64,000 nt of DNA from AB-137-C09 sp964645625 (GCA_964645625.1 CAZYAI010000004.1:42077-106076), one strand, 5' to 3'. Shown: positions 55,912 through 63,777, numbered from the stretch's first letter. Program-made: numbers and translations. Notes: generated by a model from the letters alone, not told the origin.

Positions 55912-56516
55912 CACAGCACAACATTCCTATCAGCCAGCTTAGCGAAAACAGCATCGCTGATGTGTTACAACAAGAACTGGCGCAACGCCTGCTCGCCATT
56001 CGCATGAGTGCCGCACTGTACAGCCGCCGCAACGAAGGGCGAAAAACACAAGAGCTTGCCGACCAAACCGTCACCATGGCAGATGAACTGATTCAACTCT
56101 TTGAATCACTCATGACCCTTATGCGTTTACCCAACACCATGCTAGACGATGGTTTTGATGCTGCCATTAACACCCTACAAGTCAGTGTGCGCCAATGCAG
56201 CCCGTTACGTTGCACCATTGATAACAATATCACCACCCCATTATCAAACTCAGCGCAACACACGCTGTTCCTCACCCTGTATCACAGTGTATTACAACTC
56301 ATGCTAAACAATGGGAAAATACATCCCGTGCATATGACCTTGGATGTTGATACGGCAACAGGCGGTAACACAATCGTGATTCATCACCCCGAAGGTGCAA
56401 AAGCATTATCAAAACTACACGCTTCCATTGAACAACAAGGCGTGTGCAGCACTACGGCATTGGATCAAGAGCAGACTACCCTGCGACTCGAATTAGCTGC
56501 CCCCGCGCAGCAGTGA
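55908..56516 (+). CDS. Histidine-kinase-like protein lacking the H-box histidine
   Basis: A 202-residue protein. IADVLQQELAQRLLAIRMSAALYSRR aligns by eye with the HisKA_3 dimerisation helix IARxLHDELGQxLxxIRM of NarL-type kinases, but the phospho-His position is Gln21. The C-terminal half (residues ~95-200) looks like a reduced HATPase domain without the N, G1 and G2 boxes. It overlaps the GGDEF-EAL gene by 4 bases and precedes a NarL-type regulator by 12 bases. A histidine phosphotransferase (ChpT-like) relationship is the alternative. Confidence 0.6.
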   Translation: MTQHNIPISQLSENSIADVLQQELAQRLLAIRMSAALYSRRNEGRKTQELADQTVTMADELIQLFESLMTLMRLPNTMLDDGFDAAINTLQVSVRQCSPLRCTIDNNITTPLSNSAQHTLFLTLYHSVLQLMLNNGKIHPVHMTLDVDTATGGNTIVIHHPEGAKALSKLHASIEQQGVCSTTALDQEQTTLRLELAAPAQQ

Positions 56517-56528
56517 TGGATAAGTAAC

Positions 56529-57182
56529 ATGGACTCCCATATCAACCCTATTAAAATGATGATTGTCGATCATCAAAACATTGTAAGAGCAGGGCTCAAA
56601 AAACTGGTCGAAAGCGCGCCTGATATTGAAGTGATTGCCGAAAGCGACTCTGGTGAAGAAGCGATCAACTTATACAAGGCTGAACCTGTCGATATTATTC
56701 TCATGGAAATCAACATGCCAGGCATGGGGGGGTTTGTAGCGACACAACGTTTATTACGCCTCAACCCCGAACTCAACGTCCTGTTAATCAGCATGTACCA
56801 AAACCCCGACCTTGCTGCCAAGGCATTAAAAATTGGAGCCAAAGGCTTTATTTGCAAATGCTGCAACCCAGATGAGTTGTTACACGCTATTCGCATGGTC
56901 AAGCAAGGGCGCACCTTTTTGGATGCTGAAACAGCGCAGGCTCTGGCGATTCACTCTGCTACAGGTAAGGCTGACACCCCCATTGATGTGCTCACACCGC
57001 GTGAATTTGAGGTTTTTGTGCTATTAGCTCAGGGGCTACCTGTGAAAGAGATTTACCCCAAACTGTACCTCAGCCCCAAAACGGTTAATGTCCACAGGGC
57101 GAATATTTTGGATAAGTTACAGGCCAAAAATGCAGCGGAATTGGCGCGCATCGCCATCCGTCACCACGTCATTGAAGCATAA
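56529..57182 (+). CDS. NarL/GacA-type response regulator with Asp-to-Glu phosphosite
   Basis: A 217-residue protein: receiver domain (~8-125) and LuxR-type HTH (~150-215, LTPREFEVFVLLAQG and LSPKTVNVHRANILDKL). The phosphoacceptor is Glu60 (LMEINMPGMGG; the codon is GAA) where LMDINMPGMDG is usual. In the N-terminal acidic patch VDDH is VDHQ. The conserved Lys is present (FICKC). Glu often mimics a phosphorylated Asp, so the regulator may be always active or controlled without phosphorylation. Its 3' end overlaps the convergent TauE gene by 22 bases. Confidence 0.9.
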   Translation: MDSHINPIKMMIVDHQNIVRAGLKKLVESAPDIEVIAESDSGEEAINLYKAEPVDIILMEINMPGMGGFVATQRLLRLNPELNVLLISMYQNPDLAAKALKIGAKGFICKCCNPDELLHAIRMVKQGRTFLDAETAQALAIHSATGKADTPIDVLTPREFEVFVLLAQGLPVKEIYPKLYLSPKTVNVHRANILDKLQAKNAAELARIAIRHHVIEA

Positions 57183-57970
57183 ATAGCAGCCAATAATAGC
57201 AGCCCAGCGAATAGGAAGAACAGCCACTGAATCCACACCCGCACACGCTGGGCTGCATAACGATCATGCAATGCGGCAGCCCAGTTAGCACCGTGTCGCG
57301 CTGCCTGCACAATCCCTAAGCAACTCGCCACCAACAACCAGCCCACATCTGTGACCATCAACCGCCACGCGGGATGAAACAGACTATGCATAACGTTGAC
57401 TCCCAACACCATTACCGTACCACAGGCTGCCGTCGTTCCTACCGCACGTGCCAACGGCATACTGCGACGCAGCAATGGCATAAGCATGGTTCCACCACCG
57501 ATTCCTATCAGCCCAGAAATATAACCAATCGGAGCCATCATCCAGCGCGCTGGTGGTGCACTTGGCATCAACACAGCATGGCGACGAACATCCCAAGCCA
57601 AATAAAAATCCAAACATGCCAACAGCAATAGCACTACCGCTTCAGGCACATGAAATACACTCCATAAACCCAAAGCTGCAAACAATAACAACCAAGGCGA
57701 CAGCCGCAGCAGTTGCACCACATCGACATGCCCCCGAAGCGCATGCGCCCGCGTCGATAACAGCCCCGTCAAAGCCACTGCAATCAAACTAGCCGACACA
57801 GCCAAACCCGCTGCGTGATCCCCTGCTGATGGCACAGCGAATGAAAACAAGGCAATATAAAACGGTGTATAAATCAAACCACCACCCAAACCTGCCAACC
57901 CCGCCATTACGCCACCACACCAACCAGCGAGCAAGCCACCAGCCAAAGCAACAAAAAAACCAATCATCAT
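57161..57970 (-). CDS. TauE/SafE family sulfite or sulfonate exporter
   Basis: A 269-residue membrane protein with about eight transmembrane helices in two halves. The repeated family motif appears as GGLLAGWCGGVMAGLAGLGGGLIYTPF and PIGYISGLIGIGGGTMLMPLL. TauE/SafE proteins move sulfur-containing or other small organic anions; the substrate here is unknown. Confidence 0.9.
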   Translation of the reverse strand: MMIGFFVALAGGLLAGWCGGVMAGLAGLGGGLIYTPFYIALFSFAVPSAGDHAAGLAVSASLIAVALTGLLSTRAHALRGHVDVVQLLRLSPWLLLFAALGLWSVFHVPEAVVLLLLACLDFYLAWDVRRHAVLMPSAPPARWMMAPIGYISGLIGIGGGTMLMPLLRRSMPLARAVGTTAACGTVMVLGVNVMHSLFHPAWRLMVTDVGWLLVASCLGIVQAARHGANWAAALHDRYAAQRVRVWIQWLFFLFAGLLLLAAIYASMTW

Positions 57971-58344
57971 GATTCCCCTAGGAGTCTATTCGAGAACACC
58001 AAAAACATGAAGGGAGAATGATTTTATGCAAGGTTTTCGCAGTTGGTAACGACTGTAGAAAAGCGTAGCTTACGCGACCGTTTTATTTTCTGATATTATG
58101 CACGCATAGCTCGGCAGCAACGCGTCATTACGGACTTGATCCGCAATACCGCATCAAGTGCGGTATTGCGCAAAGAAACCACGTCATTGCGGACTTGATC
58201 CGCAATCCAGTGAACAAGCGTAAGACTAGATATTAAATCAAGCGAAGGATGACGTTTTTTATATTGCTACACTGTTTTATCCATGCGGTATAAAAAAGCT
58301 CTCATGCCTTGCGTAACATCAGTTATTTTTCAAAAGGATGATTT
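57971..58344. other. Intergenic region with tandem GGACTTGATCCGCAAT repeats
   Basis: A 374-base gap between the divergent TauE-type and ccdA genes, so it should hold both promoters. Its main feature is the pair of repeats at 58,123-58,208. No protein gene is seen. Confidence 0.6.
58123..58208. repeat. Two direct copies of a GTCATTGCGGACTTGATCCGCAAT-type repeat
   Basis: CGTCATTACGGACTTGATCC at 58,123 and CGTCATTGCGGACTTGATCC at 58,182 each continue into GCAAT. Between them is the palindrome CAATACCGCA-tcaag-TGCGGTATTG (58,144-58,168). Short repeats of this type are scattered in many proteobacterial genomes. Confidence 0.75.
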
Positions 58345-59100
58345 ATGATTCAAGAAGTTGGCTTATTCGGTGCATTGCTTGCCGGTTTATTATCGTTTTT
58401 ATCACCGTGCGTGTTGCCGTTGGTTCCAGCCTATTTATCGTACATCAGTGGTGTGTCAGTCGATAGTTTAAAGCAGGCTGAACGCGGCGATGCCGTGCGC
58501 CGCACTGCCATCATTCAATCACTGTGGTTTATCGCGGGCTTCACTTTAGTTTTTGTATTGCTGGGGGCATCTGCCACATGGTTAGGGCAATGGATGCTCG
58601 CGCACATGGCGATACTGGGCAAAGTTGCTGGCATCATCATTGTCATCTTTGGTATTCATTACACAGGTATTATCCGCATTCCCTTTTTAATGATGGATGC
58701 ACACCTAGAAACAGGCGCAATCAATGCCCGCACAGGCAGTGGCGCGCTAATGTTAGGTGCGGCATTTGCTTTTGGTTGGACACCCTGTGTTGGTCCTATT
58801 CTCGGTGCTATTCTCGCCATGGCTGGGGCGCAGCAACATGTCACCGAAGGCATCTTTTTATTACTGGCATACTCTGCGGGTTTAGCCATTCCATTCCTGT
58901 TAGCAGCGTTAGCAACACAAGCATTCCTTCATTGGTCAACCGAATTCAAAAGCCATTTACAATGGGTGGAACGCATTTCAGGCGTGCTACTCATCATTGT
59001 CGGTATGATGATCTTCTTGGGAAGTTTCTCTACACTTTCTGCGTGCTTGATTGAATATGCACCGTGGCTGGCCAGTATCGAAAGCATGTTGGAACCATAG
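58345..59100 (+). CDS. ccdA: Cytochrome c biogenesis protein CcdA
   Basis: A 251-residue six-helix thiol transporter. The paired cysteines are in FLSPCVLPLVPAYLSYISG (helix 1) and GWTPCVGPILGAIL (helix 4). It carries reducing equivalents from thioredoxin to the periplasm for heme ligation in c-type cytochromes, so it partners ResB/CcsA encoded 19 kb away. AAAAGGA precedes the ATG. Confidence 0.94.
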   Translation: MIQEVGLFGALLAGLLSFLSPCVLPLVPAYLSYISGVSVDSLKQAERGDAVRRTAIIQSLWFIAGFTLVFVLLGASATWLGQWMLAHMAILGKVAGIIIVIFGIHYTGIIRIPFLMMDAHLETGAINARTGSGALMLGAAFAFGWTPCVGPILGAILAMAGAQQHVTEGIFLLLAYSAGLAIPFLLAALATQAFLHWSTEFKSHLQWVERISGVLLIIVGMMIFLGSFSTLSACLIEYAPWLASIESMLEP

Positions 59101-59141
59101 GGAAGACAGATCCCCCCCCCTTTGCAGGGGGATCCCAAAAA

Positions 59142-59456
59142 CTATTTTTTCGCGTCCATCATCGCCTTGAGTTTAGCAAATGGATTATTGGTTGCCGCTT
59201 CTGGCTCTTCACGGTCAATACCGCTGCGCGGTGTCGTGTCCAACATGCGCTGATGTTCATTGTCATGGCAATACACGCACAACAACTCCCAGTTACTACC
59301 GTCTGCTGGGTTATTATTATGGTTATGATCGCGATGATGAACAGTCAGTTCGCGCAGGTTTTTACCATCAAACTCGCGTGCGCAACGCCCACAAACCCAA
59401 GGGTACATCTTCAAAGCTTTTTCTCGGTATTGGCTACCTTCATGAATCGAAGCCAT
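59142..59456 (-). CDS. yajD: HNH nuclease family protein, YajD-like
   Basis: A 104-residue protein with the HNH fold: VHHRDHNHNNNPADGSNWELLCVYCHDNEH contains the H..N..H residues. CGRC and CVYC are likely zinc-binding pairs. Its opening, EGSQYREKALKMYPWVCGRC, matches the YajD group. Substrate and role are unknown. It converges on ccdA across a short C-rich hairpin. Confidence 0.88.
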   Translation of the reverse strand: MASIHEGSQYREKALKMYPWVCGRCAREFDGKNLRELTVHHRDHNHNNNPADGSNWELLCVYCHDNEHQRMLDTTPRSGIDREEPEAATNNPFAKLKAMMDAKK

Positions 59457-59565
59457 ATGATTTCTCCTTTCTACTGCAATGAATAAGCGAAAGCATAGTA
59501 TAATGAATCCTATAAATGCAACAGTGAGAAGTTGACCCTATCATTATGCAGCCCATTAAAACAAA

Positions 59566-59595
59566 AAAAGCCGCCTCCTTGAAGGAAGCGGCTTT
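59566..59595 (-). terminator. Rho-independent terminator
   Basis: On the minus strand AAAGCCGCTTCC-ttcaa-GGAGGCGGC (about 59,570-59,595) is followed by TTTTTTTG. It is the likely transcription end of the carbonic anhydrase gene, but it is about 185 bases past the stop because a repeat element lies between. Confidence 0.75.
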
Positions 59596-59597
59596 AT

Positions 59598-59758
59598 CCT
59601 GAATTATTCATAAATCGTCGTGATGATTGCGTAGAACCTTTGTTTGCAACGGATGCCTTGTCGGGAGCAGCGTACCAGTGGATACGCTCGACTGACAAGG
59701 TATTCGTTGCGGGCAAAGGGGCAAGCAAGGGCGCGACAGTATTTGTGAATAATTCAGG
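59598..59758. repeat. MITE-like palindromic element, long copy
   Basis: Terminal inverted repeats CCTGAATTATTCATAAAT (59,598-59,615) and ATTTGTGAATAATTCAGG (59,741-59,758) match in 17 of 18 positions. The flanks of the interior match the 8,713 element almost base for base, but about 60 extra bases (ATGCCTTGTCGGG .. GGGCAAAGG) lie in the middle. It carries no coding capacity for a transposase. Confidence 0.75.
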
Positions 59759-59779
59759 TTATATTCAGGCAAGCCTGAG

Positions 59780-60664
59780 TTATTTAATCTCAGACAACAG
59801 ATCGGGGTTCTTCACGATATTCCGAACACCATGTGCATGATCTTCTTTGAACTGATTGCTCTTGCACCATTCACCAACAGAATCAATGTTAACCTTGGCA
59901 ACCTTGGGGTAAACAGACCAAGAAACCTGGTAAGGAGATCCACTCTCGTTGTAGCCAGGGCCAGTGGTTGAACCGATATAATTTACAGGCGCACCAAGGT
60001 CACTCGGCATATTCACCGCCTGATACTTACCGCCATTTTCGCCTACCTTGGTAATCTCACCAAAATCAAGCGCGTTCTTGTCGTTAACCACCACGTAGAC
60101 CTGAGCCATCACACGCAACTGGGGATTGTTATCGACATCTTTTGCCAGACAAGAACCAAGCGTTGCACCTGGTGTGATCTTAGCAGTAGAGTACACGTAG
60201 TGTACTTCAATCGTGTCGCCAGCAGATACAGCACCATGATGAGCAGCAGTACAAACTTCATGCGTTGATTTAGACTCCGATGCAGAAAGCTTGCCATTGT
60301 ATTTATAGCCACTCTGATAGCCATGACTGTCGCCATTGCCTGCATAAGTGGTAAACTCACCACCCTTATGCTCGGCGTTTTTATGAAAATGAATATTGCA
60401 CAGATTCATCGCACTAGCATCAGGTGCCTGTGAGAAAACAATATCGTTACTGCCATCCTTGGAGTCGATATCGCGTGGTGCCTGAGGTCCAAAACCTTTA
60501 CCTTTGGTGTTCTCAGCCAAATCTGAACGCTGCTCAGCAATCACTGAATCAGCTACTGGGCTATGAGCCCCCTCGGTTTTGCCATGACCATGACCATGTT
60601 CACTGGCAACCACTGGCGTTGCAATAAGGCAGGAAGCTGCCATTGCCAATAAGACTTTTTTCAT
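59780..60664 (-). CDS. Delta-class carbonic anhydrase, exported
   Basis: A 294-residue protein. A signal peptide (MKKVLLAMAASCLIATPVVA) is cleaved near residue 20 and followed by a His/Gly-rich stretch (EHGHGHGKTEG). The delta-class core reads GPQAPRDIDSKDGSN, NLCNIHFHKNAEHKGGEF (H92, H94, E98 and H99 as the metal-ligand region) and TWC/SWSVYPKVAKVNIDS near the end. The class is best known from marine diatoms and occurs in some marine bacteria. It would interconvert CO2 and bicarbonate in the periplasm. GGAGG precedes ATG 60664. Confidence 0.88.
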   Translation of the reverse strand: MKKVLLAMAASCLIATPVVASEHGHGHGKTEGAHSPVADSVIAEQRSDLAENTKGKGFGPQAPRDIDSKDGSNDIVFSQAPDASAMNLCNIHFHKNAEHKGGEFTTYAGNGDSHGYQSGYKYNGKLSASESKSTHEVCTAAHHGAVSAGDTIEVHYVYSTAKITPGATLGSCLAKDVDNNPQLRVMAQVYVVVNDKNALDFGEITKVGENGGKYQAVNMPSDLGAPVNYIGSTTGPGYNESGSPYQVSWSVYPKVAKVNIDSVGEWCKSNQFKEDHAHGVRNIVKNPDLLSEIK

Positions 60665-61006
60665 AATTCCTCCAAACAATTAAAATCCCAACCTCTCCAT
60701 ATAACAGCGGCAAATAATAGAAACCAATTCCATGAGAAACAGGGGAAACTTTCCACCATTAACCAAGAATGGTATTGATCTTCAAGCAACATTATCATTC
60801 TTGATGCCATACCCCCGTCGAAAAGGCAATTCACTTGTCAGCCCATAGGTGAGCTTTTTAGTGGTGGGGCTGACTTGTCACCCTGCGGACTCAGGGTATC
60901 ATGCGTGCCCAAGCGTATGGCTTTCTGCCACGTTGTACGATGCAATACCATCGTCACACCTACTTAAAAAACCATACGCGGTTATTGCGATACAAGCGAG
61001 GCGATC
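60665..61006 (+). promoter_or_regulatory. Leader and promoter region of argG and the carbonic anhydrase gene
   Basis: A 342-base divergent intergenic region. It has a hairpin GTCAGCCC (60,837-60,844)/GGGCTGAC (60,867-60,874), a second small hairpin CCCTG-cggact-CAGGG (60,881-60,896) and the structured repeat copy 5 at about 60,908. No riboswitch of known type is recognised. GAGG lies just before the argG ATG. Confidence 0.45.
60908..60976. repeat. Structured intergenic repeat, copy 5
   Basis: Outer stem CGTATGG/CCATACG, a TTT/AAA extension and an inner hairpin CGATG-caatac-CATCG. The outer stem differs from copy 2 (GGCATG/CATGCC) by paired changes that keep base pairing. It ends about 30 bases before argG. 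Confidence 0.55.
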
Positions 61007-62230
61007 ATGTCAGACGTAAAAGTAAACAAGGCTGTTTTAGCCTATTCAGGAGGGCTAGACACCTCCATCATCCTGAAATGGCTACAGGATACCTACGACT
61101 GCGAAGTCGTAACCTTTACCGCCGATATTGGTCAAGGCGAAGAGGTGGAAGATGCTCGCGCCAAAGCTACCGCATGCAATGCCTCAGCGATTTACATTGA
61201 AGACATGACCGAAGAGTTCGTGCGCGATTACGTCTTCCCCATGTTCCGCGCCAATGCTATTTATGAAGGCGAATACCTACTCGGTACATCCATTGCCAGA
61301 CCTTTAATTGCCAAGCGTATGATTGAAATCGCCCAGCTAGAAAATGCCGATGCGGTGTCCCACGGCGCGACAGGTAAAGGCAACGATCAAGTACGTTTTG
61401 AATTAGGTTTTTATGCTCTCAAACCCGATGTCAAAGTCATCGCTCCATGGCGCGAATGGGATCTAGTCAGCCGTGAAGATATGCTCAACTTTGCCGCCAA
61501 ACATGGCATCAGCATCGAACGCAAACGCGAAGATTCAAAGTCCCCCTACTCTATGGATGCTAATTTATTGCATATTTCCTACGAAGGCTACGACCTCGAA
61601 GACCCATGGTGCGCACCGTCGGATGACATGTGGCGTTGGTCAGTATCACCCGAGCAAGCACCGAACGAACCTGAATACATTGAACTGACCTACCGCAGCG
61701 GCGACATTGTAGCCATTAACGGTGTCAGCATGACTCCAGCTCAGGTACTGGCTGAACTCAACCGTTTAGGCGGCAAACATGGTATTGGTCGCATTGATAT
61801 TGTAGAAAACCGCTTCGTTGGCATGAAGTCCCGTGGCTGCTACGAAACACCAGGCGGCACTATCATGTTGCGCGCCCACCGCGCCATTGAATCCATCACC
61901 TTAGACCGCGAAGTGGCACACCTCAAAGATGAACTCATGCCTCGCTATGCCAAGATTGTGTACAATGGCTTCTGGTTTGCCCCCGAACGTATCATGCTGC
62001 AACAAATGATTGATGCCTCACAAGCCACCGTGAATGGTGATGTGCGCATGAAGCTGTTCAAAGGTAACGCCATGGTTGTCGGTCGCCGTTCCGATGACTC
62101 GCTGTTTAACGAAGCACTCTGCACCTTTGAAGATGACCAAGGCGCGTATGACCAAAAAGATGCCGCAGGGTTTATCAAACTCAACGCACTACGCTTACGC
62201 ATGGAAGCCCTCGCAGGTCGCTCTTTTTAA
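61007..62230 (+). CDS. argG: Argininosuccinate synthase
   Basis: A 407-residue ligase of arginine synthesis that joins citrulline and aspartate with ATP. It has the N-terminal P-loop AYSGGLDTSIILKWL, GATGKGNDQVRFE, SPYSMDANLLHISYEG and ENRFVGMKSRGCYETPGG. Full length and of the common bacterial type. It ends in a strong terminator. Confidence 0.97.
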   Translation: MSDVKVNKAVLAYSGGLDTSIILKWLQDTYDCEVVTFTADIGQGEEVEDARAKATACNASAIYIEDMTEEFVRDYVFPMFRANAIYEGEYLLGTSIARPLIAKRMIEIAQLENADAVSHGATGKGNDQVRFELGFYALKPDVKVIAPWREWDLVSREDMLNFAAKHGISIERKREDSKSPYSMDANLLHISYEGYDLEDPWCAPSDDMWRWSVSPEQAPNEPEYIELTYRSGDIVAINGVSMTPAQVLAELNRLGGKHGIGRIDIVENRFVGMKSRGCYETPGGTIMLRAHRAIESITLDREVAHLKDELMPRYAKIVYNGFWFAPERIMLQQMIDASQATVNGDVRMKLFKGNAMVVGRRSDDSLFNEALCTFEDDQGAYDQKDAAGFIKLNALRLRMEALAGRSF

Positions 62231-62255
62231 CAAACATCGCGTCAAATGTTACAAA

Positions 62256-62280
62256 AAGGGTGTCCTTCGTGGACACCCTT
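62256..62280 (+). terminator. argG terminator abutting the EamA gene
   Basis: AAGGGTGTCC (62,256-62,265), loop TTCGT, then GGACACCCTT (62,271-62,280): a perfect 10-bp stem with a stable loop and a short T-run. The ATG of the next gene is 8 bases further on. Confidence 0.75.
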
Positions 62281-62288
62281 TGCATATT

Positions 62289-63230
62289 ATGAAATCAACC
62301 ACGCCCCTTTCAGCAACAGCGAACAAACGCTGGATCATCTTCGCGCTACTATCCGCAGCAGGCTTTGCCTTAATGGCAGCGTGCGTACGACTACTAAGCG
62401 AGGAGCTTCCCCAAGCTGAAGTCGTATTTTTCCGCAACTTCGTCGCCTTACTGATTCTATTGCCGCTGTTAGCACGCCAAAAACTATCGTTACGCACACA
62501 ACACTTCCCCTTACATCTGCTACGTGCAGGCAGTGGATTGCTTGCGATGTACCTCTATTTTTACGCCCTCAACCATTTACCGTTGGCGAACGCACTGTTG
62601 CTTAATTACACCTCACCCATTTTTATTGCCCTATTCGCCGTGTTATGGCTGAAAGAATCATGGACGATGCCCCGTCGCATTGCGCTAGGCTTGAGCTTAT
62701 TTGGCATCGCGCTGCTCTTTCATCCTTCATCTGATCTTTTTTCATGGGCAGGATTATTTGGACTGGCATCAGGCGCATGTGCTGGTTTAGCACTCACAAC
62801 GGTAAAAAAACTATCGCCAACCGATAACCCTGTAAGCATTGTCGTCTGGTTTGCGTTGATATCTTCTTTGCTATCAGCCATACCGCTGTTCTGGGTCTTT
62901 CAATGGCCCGAAGGCAATACATGGGCATGGCTTTTAGCCATGGGACTATGTGGCAGCATCGGGCAACTTGCCCTCACCCAAGCCTACACCTACGCTCCTG
63001 TCACACAGGTTTCCCCCTTAGGCTACACAAGCTTGCTGTTTGCAGGCATCATTGCTTACTTCGCTTGGCAAGAAGTCCCCGACCTCATCAGCATCATTGG
63101 TATGATCTTTATTGCCACCGCAGGCATAACCGTCGCCCGCGAACGCCCAACACCAGCCCCACAACCACCCAGCGGCACACCTGTTTACACCCCACAAGAA
63201 GACAAACCCCGCTGTTCAACATCACGCTAA
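62289..63230 (+). CDS. EamA (DMT superfamily) transporter
   Basis: A 313-residue membrane protein with ten predicted helices in two EamA repeats (WIIFALLSAAGFALMAACVRLLSE ... PLANALLLNYTSPIFIALFAVLWLKE; then GLFGLASGACAGLALTTVKK ... PVTQVSPLGYTSLLFAGIIAYFAW). A Pro/Thr-rich tail follows. It exports small metabolites; the substrate is unknown. No Shine-Dalgarno is seen because the argG terminator stem fills that position, so translation start or expression is odd. Confidence 0.88.
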   Translation: MKSTTPLSATANKRWIIFALLSAAGFALMAACVRLLSEELPQAEVVFFRNFVALLILLPLLARQKLSLRTQHFPLHLLRAGSGLLAMYLYFYALNHLPLANALLLNYTSPIFIALFAVLWLKESWTMPRRIALGLSLFGIALLFHPSSDLFSWAGLFGLASGACAGLALTTVKKLSPTDNPVSIVVWFALISSLLSAIPLFWVFQWPEGNTWAWLLAMGLCGSIGQLALTQAYTYAPVTQVSPLGYTSLLFAGIIAYFAWQEVPDLISIIGMIFIATAGITVARERPTPAPQPPSGTPVYTPQEDKPRCSTSR

Positions 63231-63241
63231 CTACAACACAT

Positions 63242-63307
63242 AAAAGGGTAGACTTGAAAACTTGACTTGTATGCTATTTTTTCAACTATTCAAGCCCGAC
63301 CCCTTAA
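63242..63307. repeat. GGGGTCAGGC-type palindromic repeat, copy 1 (degenerate)
   Basis: AAAAGGGTAGACTTGAAAAC on the left and TTCAAGCCCGACCCCTTAAG on the right frame a T-rich loop. It is the same unit as copies 2 and 3 with several changes in the arms. Confidence 0.75.
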
Positions 63308-63309
63308 GG

Positions 63310-63456
63310 ATGAGGACACCTTTTAACGATATTATTCCTAGAAATATGGGGACAAATGGGAAAATATTTGACCCTTCAATAGATTGGTTCACATTAAGCG
63401 CTGGTACGACTGTCGCAGGTGGGATTGCTTATGGTGTGTATGAGTTAGGTGATTAA
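63310..63456 (+). CDS. Small orphan protein, possible Rhs C-terminal tip remnant
   Basis: About 48 residues from an ATG just after palindrome copy 1, ending in SAGTTVAGGIAYGVYELGD. The glycine-rich segment TTVAGGIAYGVY resembles the hydrophobic parts of Rhs or other polymorphic toxin tips. No named family is recognised. It partly overlaps the next gene. It may be a fragment rather than a working gene. Confidence 0.35.
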   Translation: MRTPFNDIIPRNMGTNGKIFDPSIDWFTLSAGTTVAGGIAYGVYELGD

Positions 63457-63457
63457 C

Positions 63458-63643
63458 GTGCCTCATTCCTATTTAGTTGCTGTGATTGTACTCATTCTGT
63501 TAGCGTTTATAACAACATATTTGGTGGAGAGACTCCCTGTTGGCCATCCAATAAAGTTTTTTACAGAAAAGATAATTGCTACTGCTTGTTTTTTATCATC
63601 AATAATTTGTCTGATAATGTATTTGTATAAAATTTCGGGGTGA
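63458..63643 (+). CDS. Small two-helix membrane protein, possible immunity protein
   Basis: About 61 residues from a GTG with AGGTG 7 bases upstream (an in-frame GTG at 63449 is also possible). Two transmembrane helices (YLVAVIVLILLAFITTYLV and IIATACFLSSIICLIMYLY) are joined by a short loop. It lies between Rhs-associated palindromes and directly behind a possible toxin tip, an arrangement typical of immunity genes. The function is inferred from position only. Confidence 0.45.
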   Translation: MPHSYLVAVIVLILLAFITTYLVERLPVGHPIKFFTEKIIATACFLSSIICLIMYLYKISG

Positions 63644-63707
63644 AAGGTGCGTTTTCATTGGACAAGCCCATTGACAGGGTTGTGCTTTCCTATTGTGATA
63701 TTTTAGT

Positions 63708-63777
63708 AAAGGGGTCAGGCTTGAAAAATTGAACTTTTATATGCTGTTTTTTCAACTATTCAAGCCTGACCCCTTAA
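63708..63777. repeat. GGGGTCAGGC-type palindromic repeat, copy 2
   Basis: GGGGTCAGGCTTGAA on the left is perfectly inverted as TTCAAGCCTGACCCC on the right around a T-rich loop. It is nearly identical to copy 3 over the shared part. Confidence 0.85.

Larger units (their letters stand above)
59457..59779. other. Intergenic region with terminator and long MITE-like copy
   Basis: A 323-base gap. It holds a minus-strand terminator at 59,568-59,595 and the long copy of the palindromic element at 59,598-59,758, which lies between the carbonic anhydrase gene and that terminator. No gene is seen. Confidence 0.7.

Noticed and set aside
58123..58208. A CRISPR array
   Set aside because: Only two repeat copies with a palindrome between them and no regular spacers or cas genes; it is a dispersed short repeat type.
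60837..60976. A riboswitch or tRNA-like element upstream of argG
   Set aside because: The hairpins do not match a known riboswitch core, and the cloverleaf-like fold lacks T-arm and anticodon features of tRNA; part of it belongs to the dispersed repeat family.
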